Assembly (NCBI GenBank): GCA_021801255.1
Contig: JAJYYH010000015.1
Location: 1-64,000 of the forward strand
DNA from: Pseudomonadota bacterium
Lineage (GTDB): Bacteria; Pseudomonadota; Alphaproteobacteria; Acetobacterales; Acetobacteraceae
Direction: 5' to 3'
Length of the DNA: 64,000 nucleotides
Positions 36,075 to 47,123 of the stretch are shown piece after piece. The position numbers were made by a program, and so were the translations under genes. Every line of letters starts with the position of its first letter. Position 1 is the stretch's first letter. The notes beneath the pieces were generated by a model. It searched no databases and was not told the origin of the DNA. It saw nothing but the letters and a program-made list of their open reading frames with translations.

Positions 36075-36955
36075 ACCCAGAACGCGAGACGCGCGCGCAC
36101 GCGGGCGAAGAAGACCCAGGAGAGCCCGATCAGCGCCGCCGAATAGGCGCCGGCCGAAAGCCAGATCGTCGCATCCGGCAGGCCGCCGAGCAGCGGCGCG
36201 CGCACCAGTTCGAGCAGTGAGTAGAAGGGATTGAAGGGCAGCCACTCGGCGCCGTGGTGGATCAGTTCGGGCCGCCAGATCACCGGGCTGACGAAAAACG
36301 CGATCTGCATGACGCTGCCCATGATCGGCGGGATGTCGCGAAACCGGGCGCAAATTGCCGCCAGCGTCATGGTGAGTGCCAGGGAATCGACCAGCCAGAG
36401 CGCGAAGCCAGGCAGCGCCAACAGCCCCACCCGCCCCGGCCAGGCGGCGAAGAGCGCGAAAACCACGACGATCACGACAATATTATGGCCAAGCACGATG
36501 ACATTGCGCAGCACGATGCGCGCCGCATAGAGGCTGAACGGCATACGGACGGCGCGGATCATCGCCTCGTTTTGCGTGAGACCGAGGCAGGCCTCGGCGA
36601 CCAGCGTCTGGAGATAGCTCCAGAGCACCAGCGAGAGCGCAAGGAAGGGGAGATAGTCGCGCAAGACCATGTGGAACAGCGCCGCGTAGAGAAAGCCGAG
36701 TGCCGCCACCATCACCGCGGTCGAGAGGGTGAGCCAGAGCGGGCCGAGCATCGAGCCGCGATAGCGTCCCTTGACGTCGAGCCAGGCCAGCGTGGTGCCG
36801 AGCCGCCAGAGGCGCGCCGCCTCGGCGAGATCGGCGACGGCCTGGCGCTGGCGGGCGCGAAGGCCGCCTCCGGCGGTGAGATCGAGCGCGCCGCGCGCGC
36901 CCTCAAGGCGGAGTGAGGGCGGCGCGGCCGGGCTGCGGGGTACGATTTCGTTCAT
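36071..36955 (-). CDS. Polysaccharide ABC exporter permease (KpsM/Wzm-like)
   Basis: 294 residues with a ~60-residue cytoplasmic N-terminus and six predicted helices. DVKGRYRGSMLGPLWLTLST is the conserved entry of ABC-2 type polysaccharide permeases. Later EWLPFNPFYSLLELVRAPLL is also typical. Partner of the ATPase encoded downstream. No glycosyltransferase genes are nearby, so the exported polymer cannot be named. Its stop codon lies in interspersed repeat copy B. Confidence 0.9.
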   Translation of the reverse strand: MNEIVPRSPAAPPSLRLEGARGALDLTAGGGLRARQRQAVADLAEAARLWRLGTTLAWLDVKGRYRGSMLGPLWLTLSTAVMVAALGFLYAALFHMVLRDYLPFLALSLVLWSYLQTLVAEACLGLTQNEAMIRAVRMPFSLYAARIVLRNVIVLGHNIVVIVVVFALFAAWPGRVGLLALPGFALWLVDSLALTMTLAAICARFRDIPPIMGSVMQIAFFVSPVIWRPELIHHGAEWLPFNPFYSLLELVRAPLLGGLPDATIWLSAGAYSAALIGLSWVFFARVRARLAFWV

Positions 36956-37020
36956 CCCCGGCCGGCTTAGCCGAGCCCGGCGGGTTCCGCAACCGAACGT
37001 CCCCGCCAGCCGTTCCCCCT

Positions 37021-37521
37021 CTAGGCCTGGATCGGGGCGAGCCGGGTGCGCTCGCCGCGGATGATGGCGACGCGTTGGCCGGGACGGAAATTGTTCTCGT
37101 TGGTCTGGACCACGGAAATCGTCGTCCCGTCATCCTGGCGGATGATGAACTCGATCGCATCGCCCCTGTTGAGCGAGCTTTCGGCGACATTGCCGGCGAG
37201 CCCGCCGAGCAACGCGCCACCGATGGCGCCCAGGATATTGCCGCGGAAACTGTTGCCGCCGATGAAACTGCCGGCCACGCCCCCGAGCGCCGCGCCGCCG
37301 AAGGTGCCGACATCGCTGCTGCCGCCTTGGACGACGACATTGCGCATCGAGACGATGGTGCCATAGGTGACGCTGGCGGTGCGGCCGACGCCCATGCCGC
37401 TATAAGTGCTGTTGGCCGGCGTGCCGGTGCAGGCGGAAAGCACCAGGGGCGCGAGCACGACCAGCGCCGCCGCCAGCACGCGCCAGGGAAGCGATCGGGG
37501 AGGAAAGACGAATGCGCGCAT
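37021..37521 (-). CDS. Glycine-zipper outer-membrane lipoprotein (SlyB/Pcp-like)
   Basis: 166 residues. Signal peptide with lipobox LSAC (Cys near residue 31), then a glycine-zipper segment GGAALGGVAGSFIGGNSFRG and GAIGGALLGGLAGNV, followed by a small C-terminal beta domain (EFIIRQDDGTTISVVQ) ending RVAIIRGERTRL. Typical of SlyB/Pcp-type envelope lipoproteins that respond to membrane stress. Start ATG 37521 has CAGGAG about 10 bp ahead. Confidence 0.85.
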   Translation of the reverse strand: MRAFVFPPRSLPWRVLAAALVVLAPLVLSACTGTPANSTYSGMGVGRTASVTYGTIVSMRNVVVQGGSSDVGTFGGAALGGVAGSFIGGNSFRGNILGAIGGALLGGLAGNVAESSLNRGDAIEFIIRQDDGTTISVVQTNENNFRPGQRVAIIRGERTRLAPIQA

Positions 37522-37771
37522 GAAATCCGCACTCCTGTTGCGAGGTTCGAGATAGATATCCCGGCGCCGCTCGTCCAGAGCGGCCGGGCGGACAATTCAC
37601 GGCCCCAGGGCAGTGAGGCGACGAAGTTTCTTGCGCCGGGAGAGAGCTTTGGTCTAAGGGTTTAGAGCTTGTTTCTCATCAAACTTGTCAGCGCGCCGTA
37701 GAGGCAGGGCGCGGGCAGGTTTTCCGGTCGCTGGCTTGGGCGGTCGCAGAGCGCGGGGGGGTTGCGCGCGC

Positions 37772-38896
37772 ATGGCAGTGTCTGGTTTCTGGCGGCGGTT
37801 TTGTCGTTGCATGCTGGTGCTGGCACCCGTGGCTCTCGCGGCCTGCGCCGGCCATCCGACGACCAGTGCGCGGCAGGAAGCGGCGCGGTATGCCGCCGAG
37901 GCGCGGCGTTCCTACCCGGCGCCGGGCCCGCCGGGCGACCCGTGGGGACCCTATATCACCGAGGCCTCGCAGCGTTTCGACGTGCCCGATGTCTGGGTGC
38001 GCTCGGTCATGCGCGTCGAGTCTGGCGGGCATGAATTCCTCGGCGGCCAGCCCATCACCTCGTCGGCCGGGGCGATGGGGCTGATGCAGGTGATGCCCAT
38101 GACCTACGAGACGATGCGCGCCCGCTACGGTCTCGGCGCCGACCCCTATGATCCGCACAACAACATCCTCGCCGGCACCGCCTATTTGCGCGAGATGTAC
38201 GATTTCTATGGCACGCCGGCCTTCCTCGCCGCCTATAATGCGGGGCCGCGCCGGCTCGATGACTATCTCGCCGGACGCGGCGCGCTTCCCGACGAAACCC
38301 GGCGCTATGTGGCGATGATCGCGCCGGCCATCGCCGGCACTTGGCCCAATAACCGCTCTCCGGCCGAGCAGCTCGCCTATAACCGTATTCCCGATGCCAT
38401 CCCGCCGGGCCGGCGCGGCAGCAGCTCACGCCTTTTTGCTTGGACACCGCCGGCAAGCCCCGTGCCACCCCCGGCCGGGTCAGGTGGGCACTCGCTGCTG
38501 GCGGCGAACGCCGCCCTGCCCACCCCACCGCCGCCCGCCCGGTCGCTGCTCGCCTCGTCACGTGCCGCGAGCAGCGGCGCGAGCGGATTTCATCTGATCT
38601 CGGAGGCCAACGCCGCCCCGCTCCCCGAGCGCGCCGGCCCCGCCACCGGCGACTGGGCGATCCAGGTCGGCGCCTTCGCCGATCCCGAGCAGGCGCGCGC
38701 GGCGGCGCACGCGGCGCGCATCGCCACCCATCTCGCCGCCGGCCAGCCGGTGGTGGGCACCGTCCATCAGGCGCGCCTCGTGCTCTATCGCGCCCGGCTC
38801 ACCGGCCTCTCGCGGGCAAGCGCGATCGAAGCCTGCGAGCGCCTCGCGCACGGCAACACGCGCTGCATCGTGCTCTCACCGGATGCGCAATTGTGA
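37772..38896 (+). CDS. Lipoprotein lytic transglycosylase (SLT) with C-terminal SPOR domain
   Basis: 374 residues. Signal with lipobox LAAC (Cys ~25). The SLT domain (residues ~60-180) shows RVESGGHEFLGG with the catalytic Glu, SSAGAMGLMQVMP and AAYNAGPRRLDDY. A Pro/Ala/Ser-rich linker follows. The last ~80 residues (WAIQVGAFADPEQARAAA ... RASAIEACERL) are a SPOR domain that binds denuded peptidoglycan at the septum. Cleaves glycan strands to anhydro-muropeptides during growth or division. Confidence 0.92.
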   Translation: MAVSGFWRRFCRCMLVLAPVALAACAGHPTTSARQEAARYAAEARRSYPAPGPPGDPWGPYITEASQRFDVPDVWVRSVMRVESGGHEFLGGQPITSSAGAMGLMQVMPMTYETMRARYGLGADPYDPHNNILAGTAYLREMYDFYGTPAFLAAYNAGPRRLDDYLAGRGALPDETRRYVAMIAPAIAGTWPNNRSPAEQLAYNRIPDAIPPGRRGSSSRLFAWTPPASPVPPPAGSGGHSLLAANAALPTPPPPARSLLASSRAASSGASGFHLISEANAAPLPERAGPATGDWAIQVGAFADPEQARAAAHAARIATHLAAGQPVVGTVHQARLVLYRARLTGLSRASAIEACERLAHGNTRCIVLSPDAQL

Positions 38897-38994
38897 TCGG
38901 CCCCGCCCCGCCCGACCCTGAACCGTCACGTGCGCGCCCGGAGCGGGGGGTGTAGAGAGCGTTCCGCCCGCCAACAGCCGCCGGATTTCCCGCG

Positions 38995-39930
38995 ATGCCG
39001 CTCCTCCCTCCGATTCCCCGCCGCCATCTGTTCACCGCCTCGGCCGCAGCACTCTTGCCCGCCGTCCCGGCGCGGGCCGCAGCACCGGGGCTGCCCTTCC
39101 TCCTGGTCGGTGATTGGGGGCGGCGCGGGGAGGATCATCAGTCCGAGGTCGCCCGCGCGATGGCGGGCACGGCGAGCGCGATCGGCAGCCGCTTCGTGAT
39201 TTCGGTCGGGGATAATTTCTATGAAGACGGGGTGCGCGGGCTGCGCGATCGGCACTGGCGGGAATCGTTCGAGGATGTCTATGCCGCGCCCGCGCTCCAG
39301 ACGCCGTGGCATGTCATTCTCGGCAATCACGATTATCGCGGCAATGTCGAGGCGCAGATCGCCTATTCCGAGGAGAGCCGGCGCTGGAACATGCCCGCCC
39401 GCTATTTCACGCGAAGCGAGACACTCGGCGATGGCGGCGAGGCGGAATTTTTCTTCCTCGACACCTCGCCCTTCATCCGCGCCTATCGCGGCTCACGCAC
39501 CCGCATCGATGATCAGGATCCGGCCGCCCAGCTCGCCTGGCTCGACGCCGCGCTAGGGCGTTCGCGGGCGGGGTGGAAAATCGTCATCGGCCATCATCCG
39601 CTCTATACCGCGCTCGGCGGGCCGGGCCATGACAAGCCCGATCTGATCGAGCCCATCGAGCCGATCCTGCGGCGCCATCGCGTGCCGATCTATATCAATG
39701 GCCACGATCATTCGATGCAGTATGTCGAGATGAACGGCATCGCCTATGTCACCTCGGGAGCGGGTTCGGCGACCTATGAGACCGGGCCAGCGCGGCGCTG
39801 GGGATTTGCCAGCGGCGCGCACGGATTTCTCGCGGCCGAACTTGATCCAGACACGCTGGCGCTTGCCTTCATCGCCGAGGACGGCAAGACCCTATTTTCC
39901 CGCAGCGTGCCGCGGAGCGGGGGGTTCTGA
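38995..39930 (+). CDS. Purple acid phosphatase-like metallophosphoesterase, secreted
   Basis: 311 residues with an N-terminal export signal containing RRHLFTASAAALLPA (possible Tat). Metal-binding motifs are in order: LVGDWG, SVGDNFYEDG, LGNHDY, IGHHPLYT and INGHDHSMQY, the pattern of tartrate-resistant acid phosphatase (ACP5-like) enzymes. Likely releases phosphate from periplasmic organic phosphates. Convergent with guaB across a 54-bp gap. Confidence 0.9.
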   Translation: MPLLPPIPRRHLFTASAAALLPAVPARAAAPGLPFLLVGDWGRRGEDHQSEVARAMAGTASAIGSRFVISVGDNFYEDGVRGLRDRHWRESFEDVYAAPALQTPWHVILGNHDYRGNVEAQIAYSEESRRWNMPARYFTRSETLGDGGEAEFFFLDTSPFIRAYRGSRTRIDDQDPAAQLAWLDAALGRSRAGWKIVIGHHPLYTALGGPGHDKPDLIEPIEPILRRHRVPIYINGHDHSMQYVEMNGIAYVTSGAGSATYETGPARRWGFASGAHGFLAAELDPDTLALAFIAEDGKTLFSRSVPRSGGF

Positions 39931-39984
39931 TTTTTTCGCGGGCAGGCGGGTTTTTTGACCAAACCCCCGGCATTGGAGCAAAAT

Positions 39985-42431
<2,447 letters not shown>

Positions 42432-42443
<12 letters not shown>

Positions 42444-42560
42444 CCGCGCCGCTCAACGCGGCGCTGGGGCATCCATTGACCGCGCCACTCAACGCGGCGC
42501 TGGGGCATCCATTGACCGCGCCGCTCAAATCGGCGCTGGGGGGCATCCACTGAGCGCCGG
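42432..42560 (+). repeat. 36-bp tandem repeat between lepB and rnc
   Basis: Three units start at 42432, 42468 and 42504 (third is 1-2 bp longer), followed by a partial fourth from 42542. Each unit contains CATCCATTGACC and the inverted pair CGCCGC / GCGGCG (hairpin). The first unit includes the lepB stop. The frame of rnc stays open through all units. Confidence 0.9.
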
Positions 42561-42561
42561 G

Positions 42562-43245
42562 ATGGTGGACGGGCTGGAAGCGGCGGAGGTGATTCTCGGC
42601 CATCATTTCACCCGCCCCGCGCTGCTGCGCGAGGCGCTGACGCATCGCTCGGCGCTTTCCGGGCGGCATCGCCGCGCCTCCAATGAACGGCTGGAATTCG
42701 TGGGCGACCGGGTGCTCGGCCTGGTGATGGCGGAATGGCTCGCCGAGCGCTTCCCCGACGAGCAGGAAGGCGCGCTCGGCCGCCGCCTCGCTTATCTCGT
42801 CTCGCAGCCGGTGCTGGCCGAAATCGCAACCGCCTTGGCGCTCCCCGCCGCCCTCGCCATTGCCCCCGGCGAGGCGCGAGCGGGAGTGCGCAAGCGCGCC
42901 AGCGTGCTCGCCGATGCCATGGAAGCGGCGATCGGCGCGCTCTATCTCGATGCCGGTCTCGCCGCCGCCCGCGCTTTCGTCCGCCGCGCCTTCGAGGCCG
43001 CTATGACAGCGCAGGCCGAGCCGCCCAAGGATGCCAAGACCGCCTTGCAGGAATGGGCGCAGGGCCACGGCTTGGCGCTGCCGCTCTATGAGGTCACGAT
43101 GCGCGAGGGACCGCCGCACGCGCCGGTTTTCGCGGTGCGGGTGAGCGTCGGCGGGCGGAGCGGGGTCGGTCGCGCCGGCACCAAGCAGGCCGCCGAGCAG
43201 GCGGCGGCGGCGGATCTGCTGCGCCAGATCGGGGCCACGCCATGA
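42562..43245 (+). CDS. rnc: Ribonuclease III
   Basis: 227 residues. Catalytic signature NERLEFVGDRVLGLVMAEWL, second acidic cluster DAMEAAIGALYLD, then a C-terminal double-stranded RNA-binding domain (DAKTALQEWAQGHGLALPLY ... AGTKQAAEQAAAADLL). Processes rRNA precursors and structured mRNAs. ATG 42562 chosen by family length. The frame is open through the upstream tandem repeat but has no ATG there with a ribosome-binding site. Overlaps era by 4 bp. Confidence 0.95.
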   Translation: MVDGLEAAEVILGHHFTRPALLREALTHRSALSGRHRRASNERLEFVGDRVLGLVMAEWLAERFPDEQEGALGRRLAYLVSQPVLAEIATALALPAALAIAPGEARAGVRKRASVLADAMEAAIGALYLDAGLAAARAFVRRAFEAAMTAQAEPPKDAKTALQEWAQGHGLALPLYEVTMREGPPHAPVFAVRVSVGGRSGVGRAGTKQAAEQAAAADLLRQIGATP

Positions 43246-44129
43246 CCACGCGCTGCGGCTACGCCGCCATCGTGGGCGCGCCGAATGCCGGCAAATCGAC
43301 ACTGCTCAACCAGATTGCCGGCGCCAAGCTCTCGATCGTCACGCCCAAGGCGCAGACCACGCGGTTTCGCATACTCGGCATCATCATGCGGGGCGAGGCG
43401 CAAATCCTGCTGGTCGATACGCCGGGGATTTTTGCCCCGCGCCGCCGGCTCGACCGGCTGATGGTCCAGGCCGCCTGGAGCGGGGCGGCCGACGCCGATC
43501 TCGTGCTGCTCGTCGTCGATGCCCGCACCGGGCTCGGCGAGCCGGTCCGCGCCATCGCCGAGGGCCTGGCCGGGCGGCGGGTCTGGCTGGTGCTCAACAA
43601 GATCGACCTCACGCCACGCCCCAAGCTCCTGCCGCTGAGTGCCACCCTGCACGCGCTCTTGCCGTTCGAGCGGAGTTTCATGGTCAGCGCGGCAAGCGGC
43701 GATGGCGTCGCGGCGCTGATCGCGGCGATCGCGGAAGCGATGCCGGAAGGGCCGCATCTCTATCCCGGGGACGACCTCACCGATCTCCCCGACCGGCTGC
43801 TCGCCGCCGAGATCGTGCGCGAGCAGATTTTTCTCCAGACCCACGAGGAAGTGCCCTACGTGGTGACCGTCGAGACCGAGCGCTTCGAGACCCGCGCCGA
43901 TGGTTCGCTGCGCATCGAGGCGATGGTCTATGTCGCCCGCCCCGGCCACAAGGCCATCGTGATCGGCGAGAAGGGACAGCGCATTCGCGAAATCGGCACC
44001 CGCGCCCGCGCGGTGCTCGCGGAACTGCTGGAGCGCCCGGTGCATCTTTTCCTCCACGTCAAGGAGCGCCCGGGCTGGGACGAGGAGACGGCGCGGCTCC
44101 GGGCGATCGGCCTTGAGGAGAAGCGTTAG
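43242..44129 (+). CDS. era: GTPase Era
   Basis: 295 residues. G1 GAPNAGKST, G2 region TPKAQTTRFR, G3 DTPG, G4 NKID, followed by a KH RNA-binding domain with GHKAIVIGEKGQRIREIGTR. Binds the 3' end of 16S rRNA during 30S assembly. ATGA overlap with rnc, standard alphaproteobacterial arrangement. Convergent with chrA. Confidence 0.97.
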   Translation: MTTRCGYAAIVGAPNAGKSTLLNQIAGAKLSIVTPKAQTTRFRILGIIMRGEAQILLVDTPGIFAPRRRLDRLMVQAAWSGAADADLVLLVVDARTGLGEPVRAIAEGLAGRRVWLVLNKIDLTPRPKLLPLSATLHALLPFERSFMVSAASGDGVAALIAAIAEAMPEGPHLYPGDDLTDLPDRLLAAEIVREQIFLQTHEEVPYVVTVETERFETRADGSLRIEAMVYVARPGHKAIVIGEKGQRIREIGTRARAVLAELLERPVHLFLHVKERPGWDEETARLRAIGLEEKR

Positions 44130-44160
44130 GCAAGGGTAAAAAATCCTCCCGTGGTGACCC

Positions 44161-45378
44161 TCACCACGCAACCAAAGCGGCAACCAAAGCGCCGAGGAGA
44201 ACGACCAGCCAGGGCGGCGCCTTCCAGGCGGTGAGCGCGAGAAAAGCCGCGAGTGCGAGGCCGAAATCGGCGGGGGTGGCGATCGCGCTGGTCCACACCG
44301 GCGTGTAGAGAGCGGCGACGAGCAGCCCGACGACGGCGGCGTTCACCCCGCGCAGCGCCGCCTGCACGGCGGCCAGCCGGCGGAGATCGTCCCAGAACGG
44401 CAGAATCCCGATCAGCAGCAGGAACGACGGCAAATAAATCGCCGCCAGCGCGATCAGCCCGCCCAGCCAGCCATGCGGCGCCGGACGCATGGCGGCGCCG
44501 AGATAGGCGGCGAAGGTGAAAAGCGGGCCGGGCACCGCCTGCGCCGCGCCATAGCCCGCGAGAAACGCATCATTGGAAACCCAACCTTCCGGCACCACGG
44601 CACGCTGCAACAGCGGCAGCACGACATGGCCGCCACCGAATACCAGCGCGCCCGAGCGATAGAAGGCATTGACCAGCGCCGCCAGATGATTGCCAGTGGC
44701 GGCCAGCAACGGCAGGCCGAGCAGCAGGGCCACGAACAGCACCAGCGCCGCCACCGCCAGCCGCCGATCCAGCGTAAACCCCAGACGGCCGGCTGGCACC
44801 GCGCCGGGAGCGGCGAAAAGCCGCCAGCCGATCAACCCGCCAAGGATGATCGCCGCGATCTGGCCGAACGCCGAGGGCACGGCGAGTGCGAGGATGGCGC
44901 TGGCCACGGCGAGGCTCGCGCGCGGGCGATCGGGGCAGAGATTACGCGCCATCCCCCAGACCGCCTGGGCCACCACCGCGACGGCGACGATCTTGAGCCC
45001 GTGCAGCCACGGCGCGTGGCCAAGATCGCCGAGCGCCCGCAGGCTGGTTGCAAAAATGATAAGGGCCGCCGCCGAGGGCAGGCTGAAGCCGAGCCAGGCG
45101 GCGAAACCGCCCGCCAGCCCGGCGCGCAGAATGCCGAGACTGACCGCGACCTGGCTGCTCGCCGGGCCGGGCAGAAACTGGCAGAGCGCCACGATATCGG
45201 CATAGCTCGGCTCATCGAGCCAGGCGCGGCGGGCGATGAACTCGGCGCGGAAATAGCCGAGATGCGCCACCGGCCCGCCGAAACTCGTCAGACCAAGCCG
45301 GAGAAAAATCCGCAAAACCTCGGCGGCACTGCCGCGCGACCTTTGACCCTCGGTCGCGGAAACCGCGCCTTCCGTCAT
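44161..45378 (-). CDS. chrA: Chromate transporter ChrA (two-domain form)
   Basis: 405 residues, about ten to twelve membrane helices in two homologous halves. Half 1 has GLTSFGGPVAHLGYF and CQFLPGPASSQVA. Half 2 has ALVFGGGHVVLPLL and GYGAAQAVPGPLFTFAAYLG, the hallmarks of long-chain CHR proteins. Expected to export chromate. No chrB or other resistance gene adjoins it, so it may also act on related oxyanions. The acyl-CoA ligase gene ends 9 bp upstream of its stated start on the same strand. Confidence 0.93.
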   Translation of the reverse strand: MTEGAVSATEGQRSRGSAAEVLRIFLRLGLTSFGGPVAHLGYFRAEFIARRAWLDEPSYADIVALCQFLPGPASSQVAVSLGILRAGLAGGFAAWLGFSLPSAAALIIFATSLRALGDLGHAPWLHGLKIVAVAVVAQAVWGMARNLCPDRPRASLAVASAILALAVPSAFGQIAAIILGGLIGWRLFAAPGAVPAGRLGFTLDRRLAVAALVLFVALLLGLPLLAATGNHLAALVNAFYRSGALVFGGGHVVLPLLQRAVVPEGWVSNDAFLAGYGAAQAVPGPLFTFAAYLGAAMRPAPHGWLGGLIALAAIYLPSFLLLIGILPFWDDLRRLAAVQAALRGVNAAVVGLLVAALYTPVWTSAIATPADFGLALAAFLALTAWKAPPWLVVLLGALVAALVAW

Positions 45379-45387
45379 CGCGAGGCG

Positions 45388-47049
45388 TTACGGCGCCGCC
45401 GCAGGCGCGCTCTCGGGCGCGATCTGGTGGTTCGCATAGAGCTTGCGAAGCGTCGCCTTGGAAAGCTTGCCGGTCGCGGTGTGCGGCAGATCCTCGACGA
45501 TGATCACATCATCAGGCAGCCACCAGCGCGCCACCTTGTCGGCGAGAAAATCGCGCATGTCCTGCCGGGTGACCACTTTGCCCTCCTTGCAGCGGATCAG
45601 CAGCAGGGGCCGCTCGACCCATTTCGGATGAGGAATGCCGATCACCGCCGCCTCCAGCACGTCGGCGTGGCCGATCGCGGCATTCTCCAGCGCGATCGAG
45701 GAAATCCACTCGCCGCCCGATTTGATGATGTCCTTGGCGCGGTCGGTGAGCGTGACATAGCCGTCGCTATCGATGGTCGCGACATCGCCGGTATCGAACC
45801 AGTTTTCCGCATCCACCACGACGCCGCCCTCGCCCCGGAAATACCCCGCCGTCACCCACGGCCCGCGCACCACGAGATGGCCGACGGCAACCCCGTCACG
45901 CGGCAATTCCTGGCCCGCGTCATCGACGATGCGCACCTCGACGCCATAGACCGGGCGGCCCTGCTTGGCTTGGATATCATAGCGCGCCTCGCGGTCGAGG
46001 CCAGCGTGTTTGGGCAGCAGCCGCCCGATGGTGGCGATCGGGCTGGTTTCCGTCATGCCCCAGGCATGCAGGAGAAAGGCGCCGAAATCGCGATCGAAGC
46101 GGGCGATCAGGGAGCGCGGCGCCGCCGAGCCGCCGACCAGGGCGCGGTCGAGATGGAAGACGCCGAGATCGAGTTTGTCGCGGTTGCGGTCGATATAGTC
46201 GAAAAATCCGAACCACACGGTCGGCACGCCGGCCACGACATTGCACGCCTCATCGCGGGTCAGCGCGAAGAGACTCCCGCCATCAAGCTCGGCGCCGGGA
46301 AAAACCAGCTTCGCCCCGCACATCGCCGCAGCGAAGGGCAGCCCCCAGGCATTGGCATGAAACAGCGGCACCACTGTCAGCACGCTATCCATGCAGGAAA
46401 GGCCGAGCCCGTCCGCAGCAGCCGCGCAGAAGGAGTGCAACAGCAGCGCGCGATGGCTGTAGAGCACGCCTTTGGGATTGCCCGTGGTGCCGGATGTGTA
46501 GCAGAGGATGGAGGCGGCGTTTTCATCGAGATCCGGCCAGGAAAATTGAGCGCTCTCGGCGGCGAGCAGTTCCTCGTAACAGAGCAGATTGGGCAGATCG
46601 ATGGCCGGCATGTGCGCGCGATCGGTGAGCGCGATATAGCCGCGCACGCCCTTGATGCGGGGCGCCAGCGCGCTCACCAACGCGGCAAAACTGAGATCGA
46701 AAAAAATATACTGATCCTCGGCGTGTTCCAGCATGTATTCGATCTGCGCCTGAAACAGCCGGGGGTTGATGGTGTGCAACACCACGCCCGAACCGATCGC
46801 GCCGAAATAGAGTTCGAGATGGCGCTGCGTATTCCAGGCGAGCGTTGCAACCCGCTCCCCCTCGCGCACCCCAAGCCGGGCCAGCGCATTGGCCAGCCGC
46901 TTCGCCCGCCCCTCCACCTCGCCCCAGTTGGTGCGAACCACCGGCCCCTCGACGCTGCGACCGACGATCTCGCGCCCCGCATGGTTGCGCGCGGCATGGG
47001 TGATCAGCGATGAGAGCAAGAGCGGCGTGCGCTGCATCAATCCTTGCAT
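45388..47049 (-). CDS. Fatty-acid (medium/long-chain) CoA ligase, AlkK/FadD-like
   Basis: 553 residues from ATG 47049. AMP-binding motif [20 protein letters not shown], then [22 protein letters not shown] and the C-terminal [14 protein letters not shown] with [10 protein letters not shown] carrying the catalytic lysine. Activates a carboxylic acid to its CoA thioester. ATG 47049 (MQGLMQRTP) is preferred over 47070 because GGGGAG precedes it at good spacing and homologues begin there. Chain length unknown. Confidence 0.9.
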   Translation of the reverse strand: MQGLMQRTPLLLSSLITHAARNHAGREIVGRSVEGPVVRTNWGEVEGRAKRLANALARLGVREGERVATLAWNTQRHLELYFGAIGSGVVLHTINPRLFQAQIEYMLEHAEDQYIFFDLSFAALVSALAPRIKGVRGYIALTDRAHMPAIDLPNLLCYEELLAAESAQFSWPDLDENAASILCYTSGTTGNPKGVLYSHRALLLHSFCAAAADGLGLSCMDSVLTVVPLFHANAWGLPFAAAMCGAKLVFPGAELDGGSLFALTRDEACNVVAGVPTVWFGFFDYIDRNRDKLDLGVFHLDRALVGGSAAPRSLIARFDRDFGAFLLHAWGMTETSPIATIGRLLPKHAGLDREARYDIQAKQGRPVYGVEVRIVDDAGQELPRDGVAVGHLVVRGPWVTAGYFRGEGGVVVDAENWFDTGDVATIDSDGYVTLTDRAKDIIKSGGEWISSIALENAAIGHADVLEAAVIGIPHPKWVERPLLLIRCKEGKVVTRQDMRDFLADKVARWWLPDDVIIVEDLPHTATGKLSKATLRKLYANHQIAPESAPAAAP

Positions 47050-47107
47050 CAGTTTTCTCCCCGCACTCATGCCCCGGTGGTTCCCGGAGCCCTGTTTTTT
47101 TCAGCGT

Positions 47108-47123
47108 GTGAAAATCAATCGAA
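47108..47123. repeat. Fragment of the 107-bp interspersed element (copy E)
   Basis: GTGAAAATCAATCGAA matches the conserved left end of copies A and B (CTGAAAATCAATCGAA). It again abuts the stop codon of a minus-strand gene, the nitronate monooxygenase-like gene ending at 47124. Confidence 0.35.

Noticed and set aside
39948-39966. GGGTTT/AAACCC hairpin between the phosphatase gene and guaB
   Set aside because: Short A/T-containing stem without a proper U-tract in either direction; weak terminator at best.
44473-47013. 846-residue plus-strand ORF
   Set aside because: Antisense across both chrA and the acyl-CoA ligase; composition typical of a shadow frame.
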